Source of the DNA: Myxococcales bacterium
GTDB lineage: Bacteria > Myxococcota_A > Polyangia > Fen-1088
Reading direction: 5' to 3'
Assembly (NCBI GenBank): GCA_022184915.1
Contig: JAGTJU010000006.1
Coordinates: 248,001-312,000 of the forward strand
Length of the DNA stretch: 64,000 bases
A program made the position numbers and the translations under genes. The notes below the pieces were generated by a model. That model searched no databases. It had not been told where the DNA came from and saw only the letters and a list, made by a program, of their open reading frames with translations. Positions 36,597-43,843 of this stretch are shown here, piece by piece (the stretch's first letter is position 1; each line of letters starts with the position of its first letter).

Positions 36597-36941
36597 CTAG
36601 GAGGAGAGTTCCTCGGCGGCAGCCGAGCGGCCGCATTCAGAGCATCGACCGTTCTCACCGATGACCCCCACGCACGCTCCGTCGGGGCAGAGGCGGCGGT
36701 GCGGATCGAAGCCGTCGTTCGTGGCTTCCTGTACGGCTGACGGGGCGTCTTCGGGCGGCGAATCAGCCACGGGCTCGGCCGCCGTGACCATATCGAACAC
36801 GGGCACGTCGTGGGGGCCCCACACCTTCCCGCACGCGGAGCAGCGGTTACCGGCATCGAGGAGGCCCGTGCAGGCGCCATCCGGGCACAACCTCCGGGCC
36901 GTGGGGTCGAACGGTGTTTCGTCTTCAGTGGTCATGGGCAT
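36597..36941 (-). CDS. tandem zinc-ribbon protein at the head of the cysteine cluster
   Basis: Unrecognised 114-residue protein with two copies of one motif: RRLCPDGACTGLLDAGNRCSACG near residue 16 and RRLCPDGACVGVIGENGRCSECG near residue 82, joined by an acidic linker. Each has C-x4-C-x8to9-C-x2-C, a plausible zinc or iron site. No enzyme domain. It is 14 bases upstream of the CoA-binding gene and would be the first gene of the operon. Possible roles are a regulator, a metal-linked scaffold or a redox sensor. A TATATG -10-like box lies about 40 bases before the ATG. Confidence 0.8.
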   Translation of the reverse strand: MPMTTEDETPFDPTARRLCPDGACTGLLDAGNRCSACGKVWGPHDVPVFDMVTAAEPVADSPPEDAPSAVQEATNDGFDPHRRLCPDGACVGVIGENGRCSECGRSAAAEELSS

Positions 36942-37055
36942 GCAAACGGAGGTGACTCCAAGGCATATAAAGGCGCATCGCTCATGTCCACCCTGCTCGC
37001 CCCGCCGTGGGGGAGGTGCGGCTCCCTTGGCCTGGTCGCTGCGGGGGCAGGGGCC

Positions 37056-37388
37056 TCACTCTTCGAGCGGTCCCACGCGCGTGCGCACGTCGCGCACCAG
37101 GGTCTCACCGAGCTCCACGCTCATGCGTTCCATGAGCGTGCGCTTGAGCAGCGACAGCTCCTGAGCCAGCGCCGAACTTTCGAGCCGCACGATCAGGGTG
37201 CCGTCTTTGAGGCGCTCCGGGCGGGACTGCCTTGCCAAGAGAGGGCCGGCGGCCTTGTCGTACGCCATGAAAACCCGCTGTTCCACGCCTCGGCCAGCGC
37301 CGCCCATCCGTTGCACGACTTCGGGCAGGAGGTCGGCGAAGCTCTGGGGCGCAGGCATGTGGGGGCGGCGCGGGCCTCGCTTCGTCAC
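37056..37388 (-). CDS. DUF721 (DciA-like) protein
   Basis: Small basic protein of 110 residues in the DUF721 family, whose DciA members load or activate the replicative helicase in bacteria without DnaC. Conserved parts: AYDKAAGPLLARQSRPERLK, DGTLIVRLESSALAQELS, and LLKRTLMERM. GTG 37388 adds a basic N-terminus (TKRGPRRPH) seen in the family; ATG 37358 is the alternative. Divergent from ridA. The helicase-loader role is established for DciA only and is inferred here. Confidence 0.82.
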   Translation of the reverse strand: MTKRGPRRPHMPAPQSFADLLPEVVQRMGGAGRGVEQRVFMAYDKAAGPLLARQSRPERLKDGTLIVRLESSALAQELSLLKRTLMERMSVELGETLVRDVRTRVGPLEE

Positions 37389-37448
37389 GCCTCGCTCATA
37401 CGTCCGGTCGACCTGGGACGCAAGCGCCGCGCCTCGGGGGCGGCACGA

Positions 37449-37477
37449 TTGGTACCCCCGGGTGAATCGGCTATCAT
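37449..37477 (+). promoter_or_regulatory. promoter of ridA, leaderless type
   Basis: TTGGTA (37449-37454) and TATCAT (37472-37477) with an exact 17-base spacer. Only seven bases separate the -10 from the ridA ATG at 37485, so the start codon is likely the first transcribed triplet. No Shine-Dalgarno is present. Confidence 0.6.
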
Positions 37478-37484
37478 CCGCCCC

Positions 37485-37877
37485 ATGGCGCACACCAAGG
37501 TTTCCACCACGGCAGCTCCTGCGGCCATCGGGCCCTACGTCCAGGCCAAGGTCGCGAGGGGGCAGCGCTTCGTGTTCTGTTCGGGACAGATTCCCCTCGA
37601 TCCGGCCACGGGCGCGTTCGTGGGCGACGGCGATGTGGTGGTGCAGACGCACCGGGTAATGAAGAACCTCGAGGCGGTCTTGGCGGCCGCAGGCGTGAGT
37701 TGGGCCGAGGTGGTCAAAACCACCATTTTTCTCGTCGACATGGGAGATTTTGCTGCGGTCAACGAGGTCTACGCTTCGTACGTCGGGGCCGAGCCGCCCG
37801 CCCGCGCGACCGTTGCCGTGGCCGCGCTGCCCAAGGGGGCCCGGGTCGAGATCGAAGCCCTGGCCGTCGCCGATTGA
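37485..37877 (+). CDS. ridA: RidA-family imine/enamine deaminase
   Basis: Cytoplasmic enzyme hydrolysing reactive 2-aminoacrylate and related imines formed by PLP enzymes such as threonine or serine dehydratase and cysteine synthases. The 130-residue sequence is typical: AAPAAIGPYVQAKVARGQ, FVFCSGQIPLDPATG, TIFLVDMGDFAAVNEVYASY, and the active-site PPARATVAVAALPKGARVEIE with the conserved Arg and Glu. It sits next to the cysteine cluster, whose PLP enzymes generate aminoacrylate intermediates, so a protective role is likely though the gene is on the other strand. Confidence 0.94.
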   Translation: MAHTKVSTTAAPAAIGPYVQAKVARGQRFVFCSGQIPLDPATGAFVGDGDVVVQTHRVMKNLEAVLAAAGVSWAEVVKTTIFLVDMGDFAAVNEVYASYVGAEPPARATVAVAALPKGARVEIEALAVAD

Positions 37878-37927
37878 AGGTCGGCGGCGCGTCGGGAGAA
37901 TCCAGCTTGCCATCGCTGCGCGCTCCG

Positions 37928-40030
37928 ATGGGGGCAAACCCTCGGTGCCTCTCGTACCTCCTGTTCGTGGCGGTGGGGACCAGTGTGTCCCTGGGCGCCT
38001 GCCGCCGGGCCCCCCCCACAGACGCTGCGTCTCCTGCCGAAGCCGGGACCGCACGTTTGTCGGGGAGGGTGTCTGCCGAGGGGCTCGACGCGCGCCTCCG
38101 CGTCACGGTGCAGCTGCGTCGGGGGGATGAGGTTGAGCCACCCGTGGCCGAGGCCACGCGGGTGGGCCCAGGGCCCTTCGCTTTCCCCGACTTGCCCCCG
38201 GGAGACTACGTTCTCAGCGCGTCCGCCGAGGGACGGGCGGGGGCCGTCGTCCCACTCTCACTTCGGGCGGGTGAACGGGTAGGCGCGGTCCTGGTGCTCC
38301 GTCCTGCGGTCACGCTCGAGGGCGTCGTGGTGGACCGGCGAGGCCGTCCCGTGCCGGGTGCGCTGGTGCTGCTGTGGCGAGGGGCCGCGGCCGGGCACGG
38401 CAGCCAGGAGACGGTCACCGACGAGGCGGGGCGCTTTTCGGTGCCGGGCCTCGCGCCAGGCACCGTCTCTCTCCTCATCCAGGCCCCGGGGATTGGGTCC
38501 GTCATGTGGGAGGCCCTGGCCCTGCCGTCGCGGGCCCTCTCCGTGCAACTCGAGGGGCAAGGGCTGACCCTTGCGGGGCGCCTGGTTTCGCCCGCGGGCG
38601 CCGCGGAGCCCTTCGGGCAGGTGGTGGTCCGTCTCGGGGGCGCGGGGGCGCGTCACGTGCGGAGCGCAAGACCCGACGCCGAGGGGCGCTTTGCCTTCCA
38701 TGGACTCGGCCCGGGTGACTACGTCCTGCGCGCTGGGGGTCTATCCACGGCGTCGGCGCCCCGGGCGCTGCGGCTCATCGAGCGGGACGAGGAGGGTATC
38801 AGGCTCGAACTCGGTCCTGGACACGTGATCTCGGGCCGCGTGGTGGGGCGCGAAGGCGCGAGGCCCCTCGCCGATGCGGACGTCGTGGTTCAGTCCGTGC
38901 CCGCGGACGACTGCCCCGAGGTGGTGAGGTCAGACGTCGTCGGGTACTTCGCCACGGTCGCTCTTCCTCGGGGACGCTACGCGGCCAGCGCGCGTCTACC
39001 CGGATACGTCGCGGGTCAGCCCGTCACTGTGGAGGTTTCCGGCAAACCTTCACCGGCGACGCTGACGCTCGAACGTGCGGCCCGGGTAAGAGGGCGGGTG
39101 GTTGATGCAAAGGGTCGTCCCTCCGCGGGAGTCGAGGTGGGGCTCACCTTGGCCGAGTCTCGCTTTCCTCGAGACCGGGTGCCGGTACTTTCAGGGCGTT
39201 TGCCTCTGGCCGCCGAGGCGGCGGCGCTCGGGGCGCGGTTTTCGCTTCAGGCCGACGGCCACCGAAGCGCGACCACGGATGCGGGGGGCGCCTTCACCCT
39301 CGGCGACCTTCGGCCAGGGCGATACGGCCTTCTCGCGCGCGCAGCGGCGGGCGAGCAGGCGGACGCGCCCCGCCGAGAGGTCGCAGCGGGCGCCGACGTG
39401 GATTTCGGGGTGCTGACCCTGTCATCAGCGCCGCCTCGTGAGCCGCCTGCCGCTCCTTCGGCGCCAACCATCGTTCCTCTCGGACGCCGCGAGGTCGAGG
39501 GCATCGTCAGAGATCCGATGGGGCGCCCCCTTGCCGATGTCGCTGTGTCGATTCGCCCCGGGGACCCTGACGCGCTGCCGCTGGCGTCGGCCATGTCGGA
39601 CTCTGCGGGCCAGTTCACGCTTCGGGGCTTGCCCAAGGAGCCTTTGTGGCTCCGTGCTCAGAATCCTTCCTTCGGCCTGCTGTCGAGCCGTGTGCCGGAA
39701 GAGGCCACACGGCTCTCTCTCGTTTTCCCCCGTCCCGGGGGCGTCGAAGGGGAGTTGCTCGATGATCGGGGGCGCTTCCTCTCGCGAGGCCGGGTCACAC
39801 TGACGGGCCCGGAAGGCCTGGAGGGGCCTCCCGTGCTGATGACGGGAGCGGGTTTCAAGGCGCTGGGCCTTCCGCCGGGAACGTGGACCTTGAAGGCAGA
39901 GGTGCCAGGCTTTGTGCCCAGCGAGAGGCGGGTCGAGGTGCCTTCGGGCGCATCGGCGCGGGCGCCCTCCGTCACGGGCCTCAGGATCGAGCTGCGCCCG
40001 CAGATCGGGGCCCAGGCCCCGCGCCGCTGA
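37928..40030 (+). CDS. large lipoprotein with carboxypeptidase-regulatory-like repeats
   Basis: Predicted lipoprotein of 700 residues. The signal peptide ends SVSLGAC (lipobox). The rest is a string of beta-sandwich repeats of the CarboxypepD_reg / prealbumin-like type, each with G-x-V-x-D-x-x-G-x-P-x-x-x-A and a later F-x-x-x-L-x-P-G-x-Y: examples VVVDRRGRPVPGALVLL, RVVDAKGRPSAGVEVGL, GIVRDPMGRPLADVAVSI with GRFSVPGLAPG, GRFAFHGLGPGDYVL, GAFTLGDLRPGRYGLL. At least six repeats are recognisable. No catalytic site. Likely an outer-membrane surface adhesin or scaffold. Starts 50 bases after ridA, possibly in the same transcript. Confidence 0.82.
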   Translation: MGANPRCLSYLLFVAVGTSVSLGACRRAPPTDAASPAEAGTARLSGRVSAEGLDARLRVTVQLRRGDEVEPPVAEATRVGPGPFAFPDLPPGDYVLSASAEGRAGAVVPLSLRAGERVGAVLVLRPAVTLEGVVVDRRGRPVPGALVLLWRGAAAGHGSQETVTDEAGRFSVPGLAPGTVSLLIQAPGIGSVMWEALALPSRALSVQLEGQGLTLAGRLVSPAGAAEPFGQVVVRLGGAGARHVRSARPDAEGRFAFHGLGPGDYVLRAGGLSTASAPRALRLIERDEEGIRLELGPGHVISGRVVGREGARPLADADVVVQSVPADDCPEVVRSDVVGYFATVALPRGRYAASARLPGYVAGQPVTVEVSGKPSPATLTLERAARVRGRVVDAKGRPSAGVEVGLTLAESRFPRDRVPVLSGRLPLAAEAAALGARFSLQADGHRSATTDAGGAFTLGDLRPGRYGLLARAAAGEQADAPRREVAAGADVDFGVLTLSSAPPREPPAAPSAPTIVPLGRREVEGIVRDPMGRPLADVAVSIRPGDPDALPLASAMSDSAGQFTLRGLPKEPLWLRAQNPSFGLLSSRVPEEATRLSLVFPRPGGVEGELLDDRGRFLSRGRVTLTGPEGLEGPPVLMTGAGFKALGLPPGTWTLKAEVPGFVPSERRVEVPSGASARAPSVTGLRIELRPQIGAQAPRR

Positions 40031-40042
40031 GTCCGTCTCGCA

Positions 40043-40990
40043 TCAAACTCTTCGTTGTTTACGGCGGCGGCACCGGCGGCTCCCGCCGAGCGCCGCGGCC
40101 CCCAGGACGAAGAGGAAAAAGGCGGGTGTCTTCGGCGTTGCGCCGTAGCTGCACCCCCCCAGAAACCCACTGTCGTCCGAGCCGCAGGCAGATTTGCCGT
40201 CGTCTGGATACACGGCGCAGACGGCCTCCCGGTCGTCCGCAGCCAAGCTTCGGCGCTCGGTGTCGCCCGGCGCCACGATGGCGGCCATGGTGGTCTCCTG
40301 GACCTCGGGCGGCCCTGGACACGGAGGCACGGTGTTGCCCCGGTGGTCGGTGAGGTTCACCTGGCCCCCCCCGTCGCACGTGTGATCCAGACCGACGACG
40401 TGACCCAACTCGTGCGTCAGCGTGTTCTGGAGGTCATGGGTGTTGCTGCTGCGGCGCAGGTCCGGGTTCGCCACCAGGTCGGCCCAGGAGGGTCCGGTTC
40501 CGTTGATCTCGATGTCCGTATCGACGATTTGGCCCGTGTTGCGATCGGCGAACACGGACGTGATGGCCAGTGCGTTCGAAGGGTAGGGCAGGCGGTCGAC
40601 CTCGTCGCGTGCCGTGCGACCCCAGAAGCTCCCGGTAAGGAACTGAACCTTGTTGACGCGATCGGCCTCCACGAAGCCCTTGGACGCTGGAGACGCGACC
40701 ACGGTGACGGACATCTTCGTGCAGGCGACACGCGACGAACTCCAGGCGGCCGCGGCTTCGTTCGTGGCTTGACGGAAGAGGTCGCTCGAGACGCTTGCCG
40801 GGGTGCTCCCGACGAGCACCTCCAAGCCGACGCAGGGCTGACGCCAGGTGAGCGGCAAGCCGCTGCCGCTCGCCAGCGTTCGCACGTAGGCTGCAGCGGG
40901 AGGAAGGGGGCCGAAAGAAAGCCAAGAGAAGGCAACCACGCCGAGGCAGGTTGACCACCGAAGCCAGGGGCGCGCGCTTCCGGGGCTCAT
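40043..40990 (-). CDS. secreted matrixin-like zinc metalloprotease with MYXO-CTERM-type tail
   Basis: Exported peptidase of 315 residues. After a signal peptide comes a metzincin core with LTHELGHVVGLDH (HExxHxxGxxH), the zinc site. The C-terminus has GGCSYG, a hydrophobic helix (TPAFFLFVLGAAALGG) and a basic end (RRCRRRKQRR). That Cys-helix-Arg arrangement is the MYXO-CTERM sorting signal processed by myxosortase in Myxococcota, so the enzyme is probably displayed on or released from the outer surface. ATG 40990 overlaps the stop of the Tat-protein gene by four bases, so the two are coupled and the partner may be exported alongside it. Confidence 0.88.
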   Translation of the reverse strand: MSPGSARPWLRWSTCLGVVAFSWLSFGPLPPAAAYVRTLASGSGLPLTWRQPCVGLEVLVGSTPASVSSDLFRQATNEAAAAWSSSRVACTKMSVTVVASPASKGFVEADRVNKVQFLTGSFWGRTARDEVDRLPYPSNALAITSVFADRNTGQIVDTDIEINGTGPSWADLVANPDLRRSSNTHDLQNTLTHELGHVVGLDHTCDGGGQVNLTDHRGNTVPPCPGPPEVQETTMAAIVAPGDTERRSLAADDREAVCAVYPDDGKSACGSDDSGFLGGCSYGATPKTPAFFLFVLGAAALGGSRRCRRRKQRRV

Positions 40991-41640
40991 CGTGTCTCGC
41001 CCATCAGCAGGCGCACCTGCCGGCGGAGATCCTCGAGAGGGACCGCATTGTCCCCAGGCGCCGTCTTCCACGTGCCATTGGGCGCCTTCAGGACGGCAGC
41101 CGAGCGGTCACCCGGACTTGCCAAAAGGCGGCCGCTGCCATCGGCGCTCACGAGGCGTTTGCCCTGGCCAAGTCCCGTCAGGCCGAAGCCGAACTCAGGG
41201 CGGGAGGCGTCGTGTGCCCGAAGGAAAAGCACGGCCCGCTCGCCCACGACGAACGAAGGCAGTCCGTGCACCCGCATCTCGAGGTCACCCACCACGCCGC
41301 CCGGCTGCACGATCTTGAGGGTGCGCCGCTTGCCCAGCAGGGCGCCTTTCCACGGCTCTTCCACTTCGACTGTCACCTCAGTGCGGATTGCGCGGGCATC
41401 GGTCTCCATCTTCGAGACCACCGCGGTGACCTTGCCGAAGACGATGGTGTCGCTTTCTGCCGTGAGGGCGGGAAGCTCCATCGCCATCACCACCGAGGCG
41501 AGCCCCCTCGCGGGGGCCGAAAGCCCGAGAAGCAGCGAGGTGCCGCAAGCGGCCCGCACGAGGTCGCGCCGGGTCGTTGCTTGGGCGAAAAAGGGCCTGG
41601 GGGGCCGAACGTGTGGCGACGCGGGAGGGGGCTTGTTCAT
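40987..41640 (-). CDS. Tat-exported protein of unknown function
   Basis: A 217-residue protein with a twin-arginine signal: TTRRDLVRAACGTSLLLGL, matching the S/T-R-R-x-x-V pattern. The mature part is beta-rich (TIVFGKVTAVVSKMETDARA; VTVEVEEPWKG; VVGERAVLFLRA), recalling domains found beside metzincin proteases that may act as chaperone or inhibitor, but I do not recognise the family. ATG 41640; open frame above is not coding-like. Translationally coupled to the matrixin gene downstream, which suggests an assembly or inhibitor role for that protease (inference). Confidence 0.72.
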   Translation of the reverse strand: MNKPPPASPHVRPPRPFFAQATTRRDLVRAACGTSLLLGLSAPARGLASVVMAMELPALTAESDTIVFGKVTAVVSKMETDARAIRTEVTVEVEEPWKGALLGKRRTLKIVQPGGVVGDLEMRVHGLPSFVVGERAVLFLRAHDASRPEFGFGLTGLGQGKRLVSADGSGRLLASPGDRSAAVLKAPNGTWKTAPGDNAVPLEDLRRQVRLLMGETR

Positions 41641-41751
41641 GGCGCTCGAGCGGCAGTCTACGAGGTGGATGGGATCATCGGAAGGCGCTGGCCGGTCTGA
41701 AGGGACCGAAACTCTGGACACCGACCCACACCGTCTCGGGCGAGCCGCCCC

Positions 41752-42870
41752 TCAAATCTTTCGCAACTGTAGCTTCGCGCCCCGGGCTGCCGCGACGTCG
41801 GCAGGGGAGAGATGCCCCCGGCGACCCATGATGCCAACCAGGTCGTAAAGCCGTGCCAGCCAGCCCTCGTCGACCGAGCCGTCGCGGAAACGTCGCGCAA
41901 AGCCGCGGGGATTCGGCGGCAGCGAAGCGAGGTGTGCCGCCTCGAGGGGCGTGAGCGCCTCCGGTGCCTTGCCAAAGTAGACCCGCGCCGCCTCTCCAAC
42001 CCCGTGGATCCCGGGCCCTAGCTCGACAAGGTTCAAGTAAAGCTCGAGCATCCGGGGCTTGGGAACGAGGGCATCGAGCCGCCAGGTCAGGACCGCTTCG
42101 GCCAGCTTCCGGGCCAGGGTTCTTTCGTGCGAGAGGAACAGATTCTTGGCCACCTGCTGGGTGATGGTGCTCGCCCCGCGGGCCAGGCGCCCCCGTTCGA
42201 GGTTGTGAACCAGAGCCCGCCTCATGTGTTCGGGCTCGAAGCCATGATGCAAGAAAAAGCCTGCGTCCTCCGCTGTCAGGAACGCGGCGCGCACGTGGGG
42301 GGGGATGCTTTGCAGAGGCGTGAAGCCGGGCTGTCGGGGTGACAAGGGGAGGTCGCTGCGCGTGGAAACGGGCGCCGCGCCTGTCTGGAGCGGGGAGAGA
42401 TCCGCAGCGAGCGGTTCTGGGTCTCGGGTTACGTGGCACAGCGAAGGAAAGCGCACGTCCAGGGCAAGTTTTTCCCAATCGGCGGCGTCGAAGGTCACAT
42501 CCATGGCCGCCGCCAGCCGCCCCTCGAGGGCAAGCCCCCACAGGGCCCCGCGCAGCGAGCCAGGGGCATGGCCCACCAGGTCGCTGCAAGGCCAGTCGCT
42601 GACTTGGAAGGAGAGACTTCCGCTCGGGGCCTCGCCCCCTTGTACGAACCCCATCACGGCGACGGGAAGGCCGGGGAACCCGAAGCGCCCCGCGTCGATC
42701 TGCCAGCGGCTCTGGCGAGGGAAGAAGCGCCCCTGGGAAGCTGCCTCGAGCCGCACATCCCGCCAGCTCTGCCGGTCGAGATCGGGGTGATGGAGGGAGA
42801 TCTCCTGCACCTGGCCCTCGAAGCGCCACGCGAGGCCCTCGTCACCAGGGGCCTTGTCTGCAGCGAGCAT
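41752..42870 (-). CDS. mtgA: GT51 peptidoglycan glycosyltransferase domain, C-terminal part of a frameshifted gene
   Basis: Carries a complete GT51 transglycosylase domain that polymerises lipid II: TAEDAGFFLHHGFEP with the catalytic Glu, RGASTITQQVAKNLFLSHERTLARK, and ELYLNLVELGPGIHGVGEAA. About 180 residues upstream of it belong to an AsmA/mtgA-linker-like region whose beginning is in another frame (42842-43777). The ATG at 42870 is only the first start in this frame; coding similarity continues to about 42906, where a C5 run (42902-42906, plus strand) marks a probable one-base shift. See the finding. If the frame is restored, one protein of about 670 residues results, membrane-anchored at its N-terminus. 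Confidence 0.8.
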   Translation of the reverse strand: MLAADKAPGDEGLAWRFEGQVQEISLHHPDLDRQSWRDVRLEAASQGRFFPRQSRWQIDAGRFGFPGLPVAVMGFVQGGEAPSGSLSFQVSDWPCSDLVGHAPGSLRGALWGLALEGRLAAAMDVTFDAADWEKLALDVRFPSLCHVTRDPEPLAADLSPLQTGAAPVSTRSDLPLSPRQPGFTPLQSIPPHVRAAFLTAEDAGFFLHHGFEPEHMRRALVHNLERGRLARGASTITQQVAKNLFLSHERTLARKLAEAVLTWRLDALVPKPRMLELYLNLVELGPGIHGVGEAARVYFGKAPEALTPLEAAHLASLPPNPRGFARRFRDGSVDEGWLARLYDLVGIMGRRGHLSPADVAAARGAKLQLRKI

Positions 42871-43777
42871 GAAGCTCGTCGTCGCCCGGTCGACACCGAG
42901 GCCCCCGCCCGTCGAGCCAGGGTGCGAGCCCCGCCAGCGGCAACGCGTCGCCTTGGACCTCGAAGCTGAGTCCTCGCGCCCCCCTCCGCGCGTGAAGCCC
43001 GAGGGCGCTTGCCAACGCGTCTGCCTGAGCCGGCCGCACGTCCAGGCTGAAGCCGTCGTCCCGCGCGCTCGCATCCAAGCGCAAACCTCTCAGCAGGGGC
43101 GCCGCACCTGGAAGGCGCACGTCGAGATCCTCGCCGCGTAGCAAGAGTTCGCGTCCGAGTGTTGCCTCGACTGAAAGCAGGCCCAGCTGTGCCGTGGCCA
43201 CTCCGGCCAGGTCCGCGGTCACCGCCTCGAGCGTGGCTTCCACCTGCTCACCCGCGGCCGAGATCCGGAGCCCCTTGCTGCGCATGGCCAGGCGGCGGCC
43301 TCCGGGTAGTTGGACGAGCGCCGTGGCGCGGCCCGAAACCACCTTCACCTCGCGCCGCCACAGGCTGCCTGAACGGGCGGTGACTGCGGGGGCCGCTCGG
43401 GGTCGCAGGGGCGAACCGCGATAGCCCCTGAGGTTGTCCGCCTGGGGGGCCACCAGCAGCGTGAGCACGAGTCCCTCGATGGTCACCGCCGCAGCGCCCC
43501 CCTGCGTGACCTCCAGACGCTCGATGGAGGCGAGGGGCTCGCTGGCGAACGGGGCGCGGCCGAAGACCGTGACGTCCCGTGCGACGGCGACGAGGGTGCC
43601 ATCGCGCCAGGAGGGGTAGAGGGCTCCCAGCTCCACCCGGAGGCCTGTTGTTTCGAGGACGTAGGAGGCCAGGAGGGGCCTTGCGAAGGCCCACCAGAAC
43701 ACCAACCCGAACGTGGTGGCAGCCGTCAGCGTGCCCACCAGGAGACGGTGCCAACGCCTTTGCTTCGCCGTGGACAT
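42842..43777 (-). CDS. AsmA-like N-terminal part of the frameshifted GT51 gene
   Basis: Begins with a membrane anchor (MSTAKQRRWHRLLVGTLTAA...FWWAFARPLL) followed by about 250 residues of AsmA/DUF-like beta-rich periplasmic sequence (LRVELGALYPSWRDGTLVAV; VARDVTVFG; VTIEGLVLTLLVAP). Frame integrity is lost near APWLDGRGPRC; from there the normal sequence continues in the other frame as GLGVDRATTSFML. The 25 or so last residues before the stop at 42842 are out of frame. Together with the GT51 piece it makes an unusual AsmA-GT51 fusion. Confidence 0.68.
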   Translation of the reverse strand: MSTAKQRRWHRLLVGTLTAATTFGLVFWWAFARPLLASYVLETTGLRVELGALYPSWRDGTLVAVARDVTVFGRAPFASEPLASIERLEVTQGGAAAVTIEGLVLTLLVAPQADNLRGYRGSPLRPRAAPAVTARSGSLWRREVKVVSGRATALVQLPGGRRLAMRSKGLRISAAGEQVEATLEAVTADLAGVATAQLGLLSVEATLGRELLLRGEDLDVRLPGAAPLLRGLRLDASARDDGFSLDVRPAQADALASALGLHARRGARGLSFEVQGDALPLAGLAPWLDGRGPRCRPGDDELHARCRQGPW

Positions 43778-43843
43778 GGCCGAAGAGCCCTATCGGTAGG
43801 GGCGCCAGAATGTTGACCCCCGGCGGCCGGGGCGCGCGCCGCC

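Noticed and set aside
43818-43832. Palindrome CCCCGGC-G-GCCGGGG
   Set aside because: Perfect but pure G/C; expected by chance in this base composition and no T-run follows.
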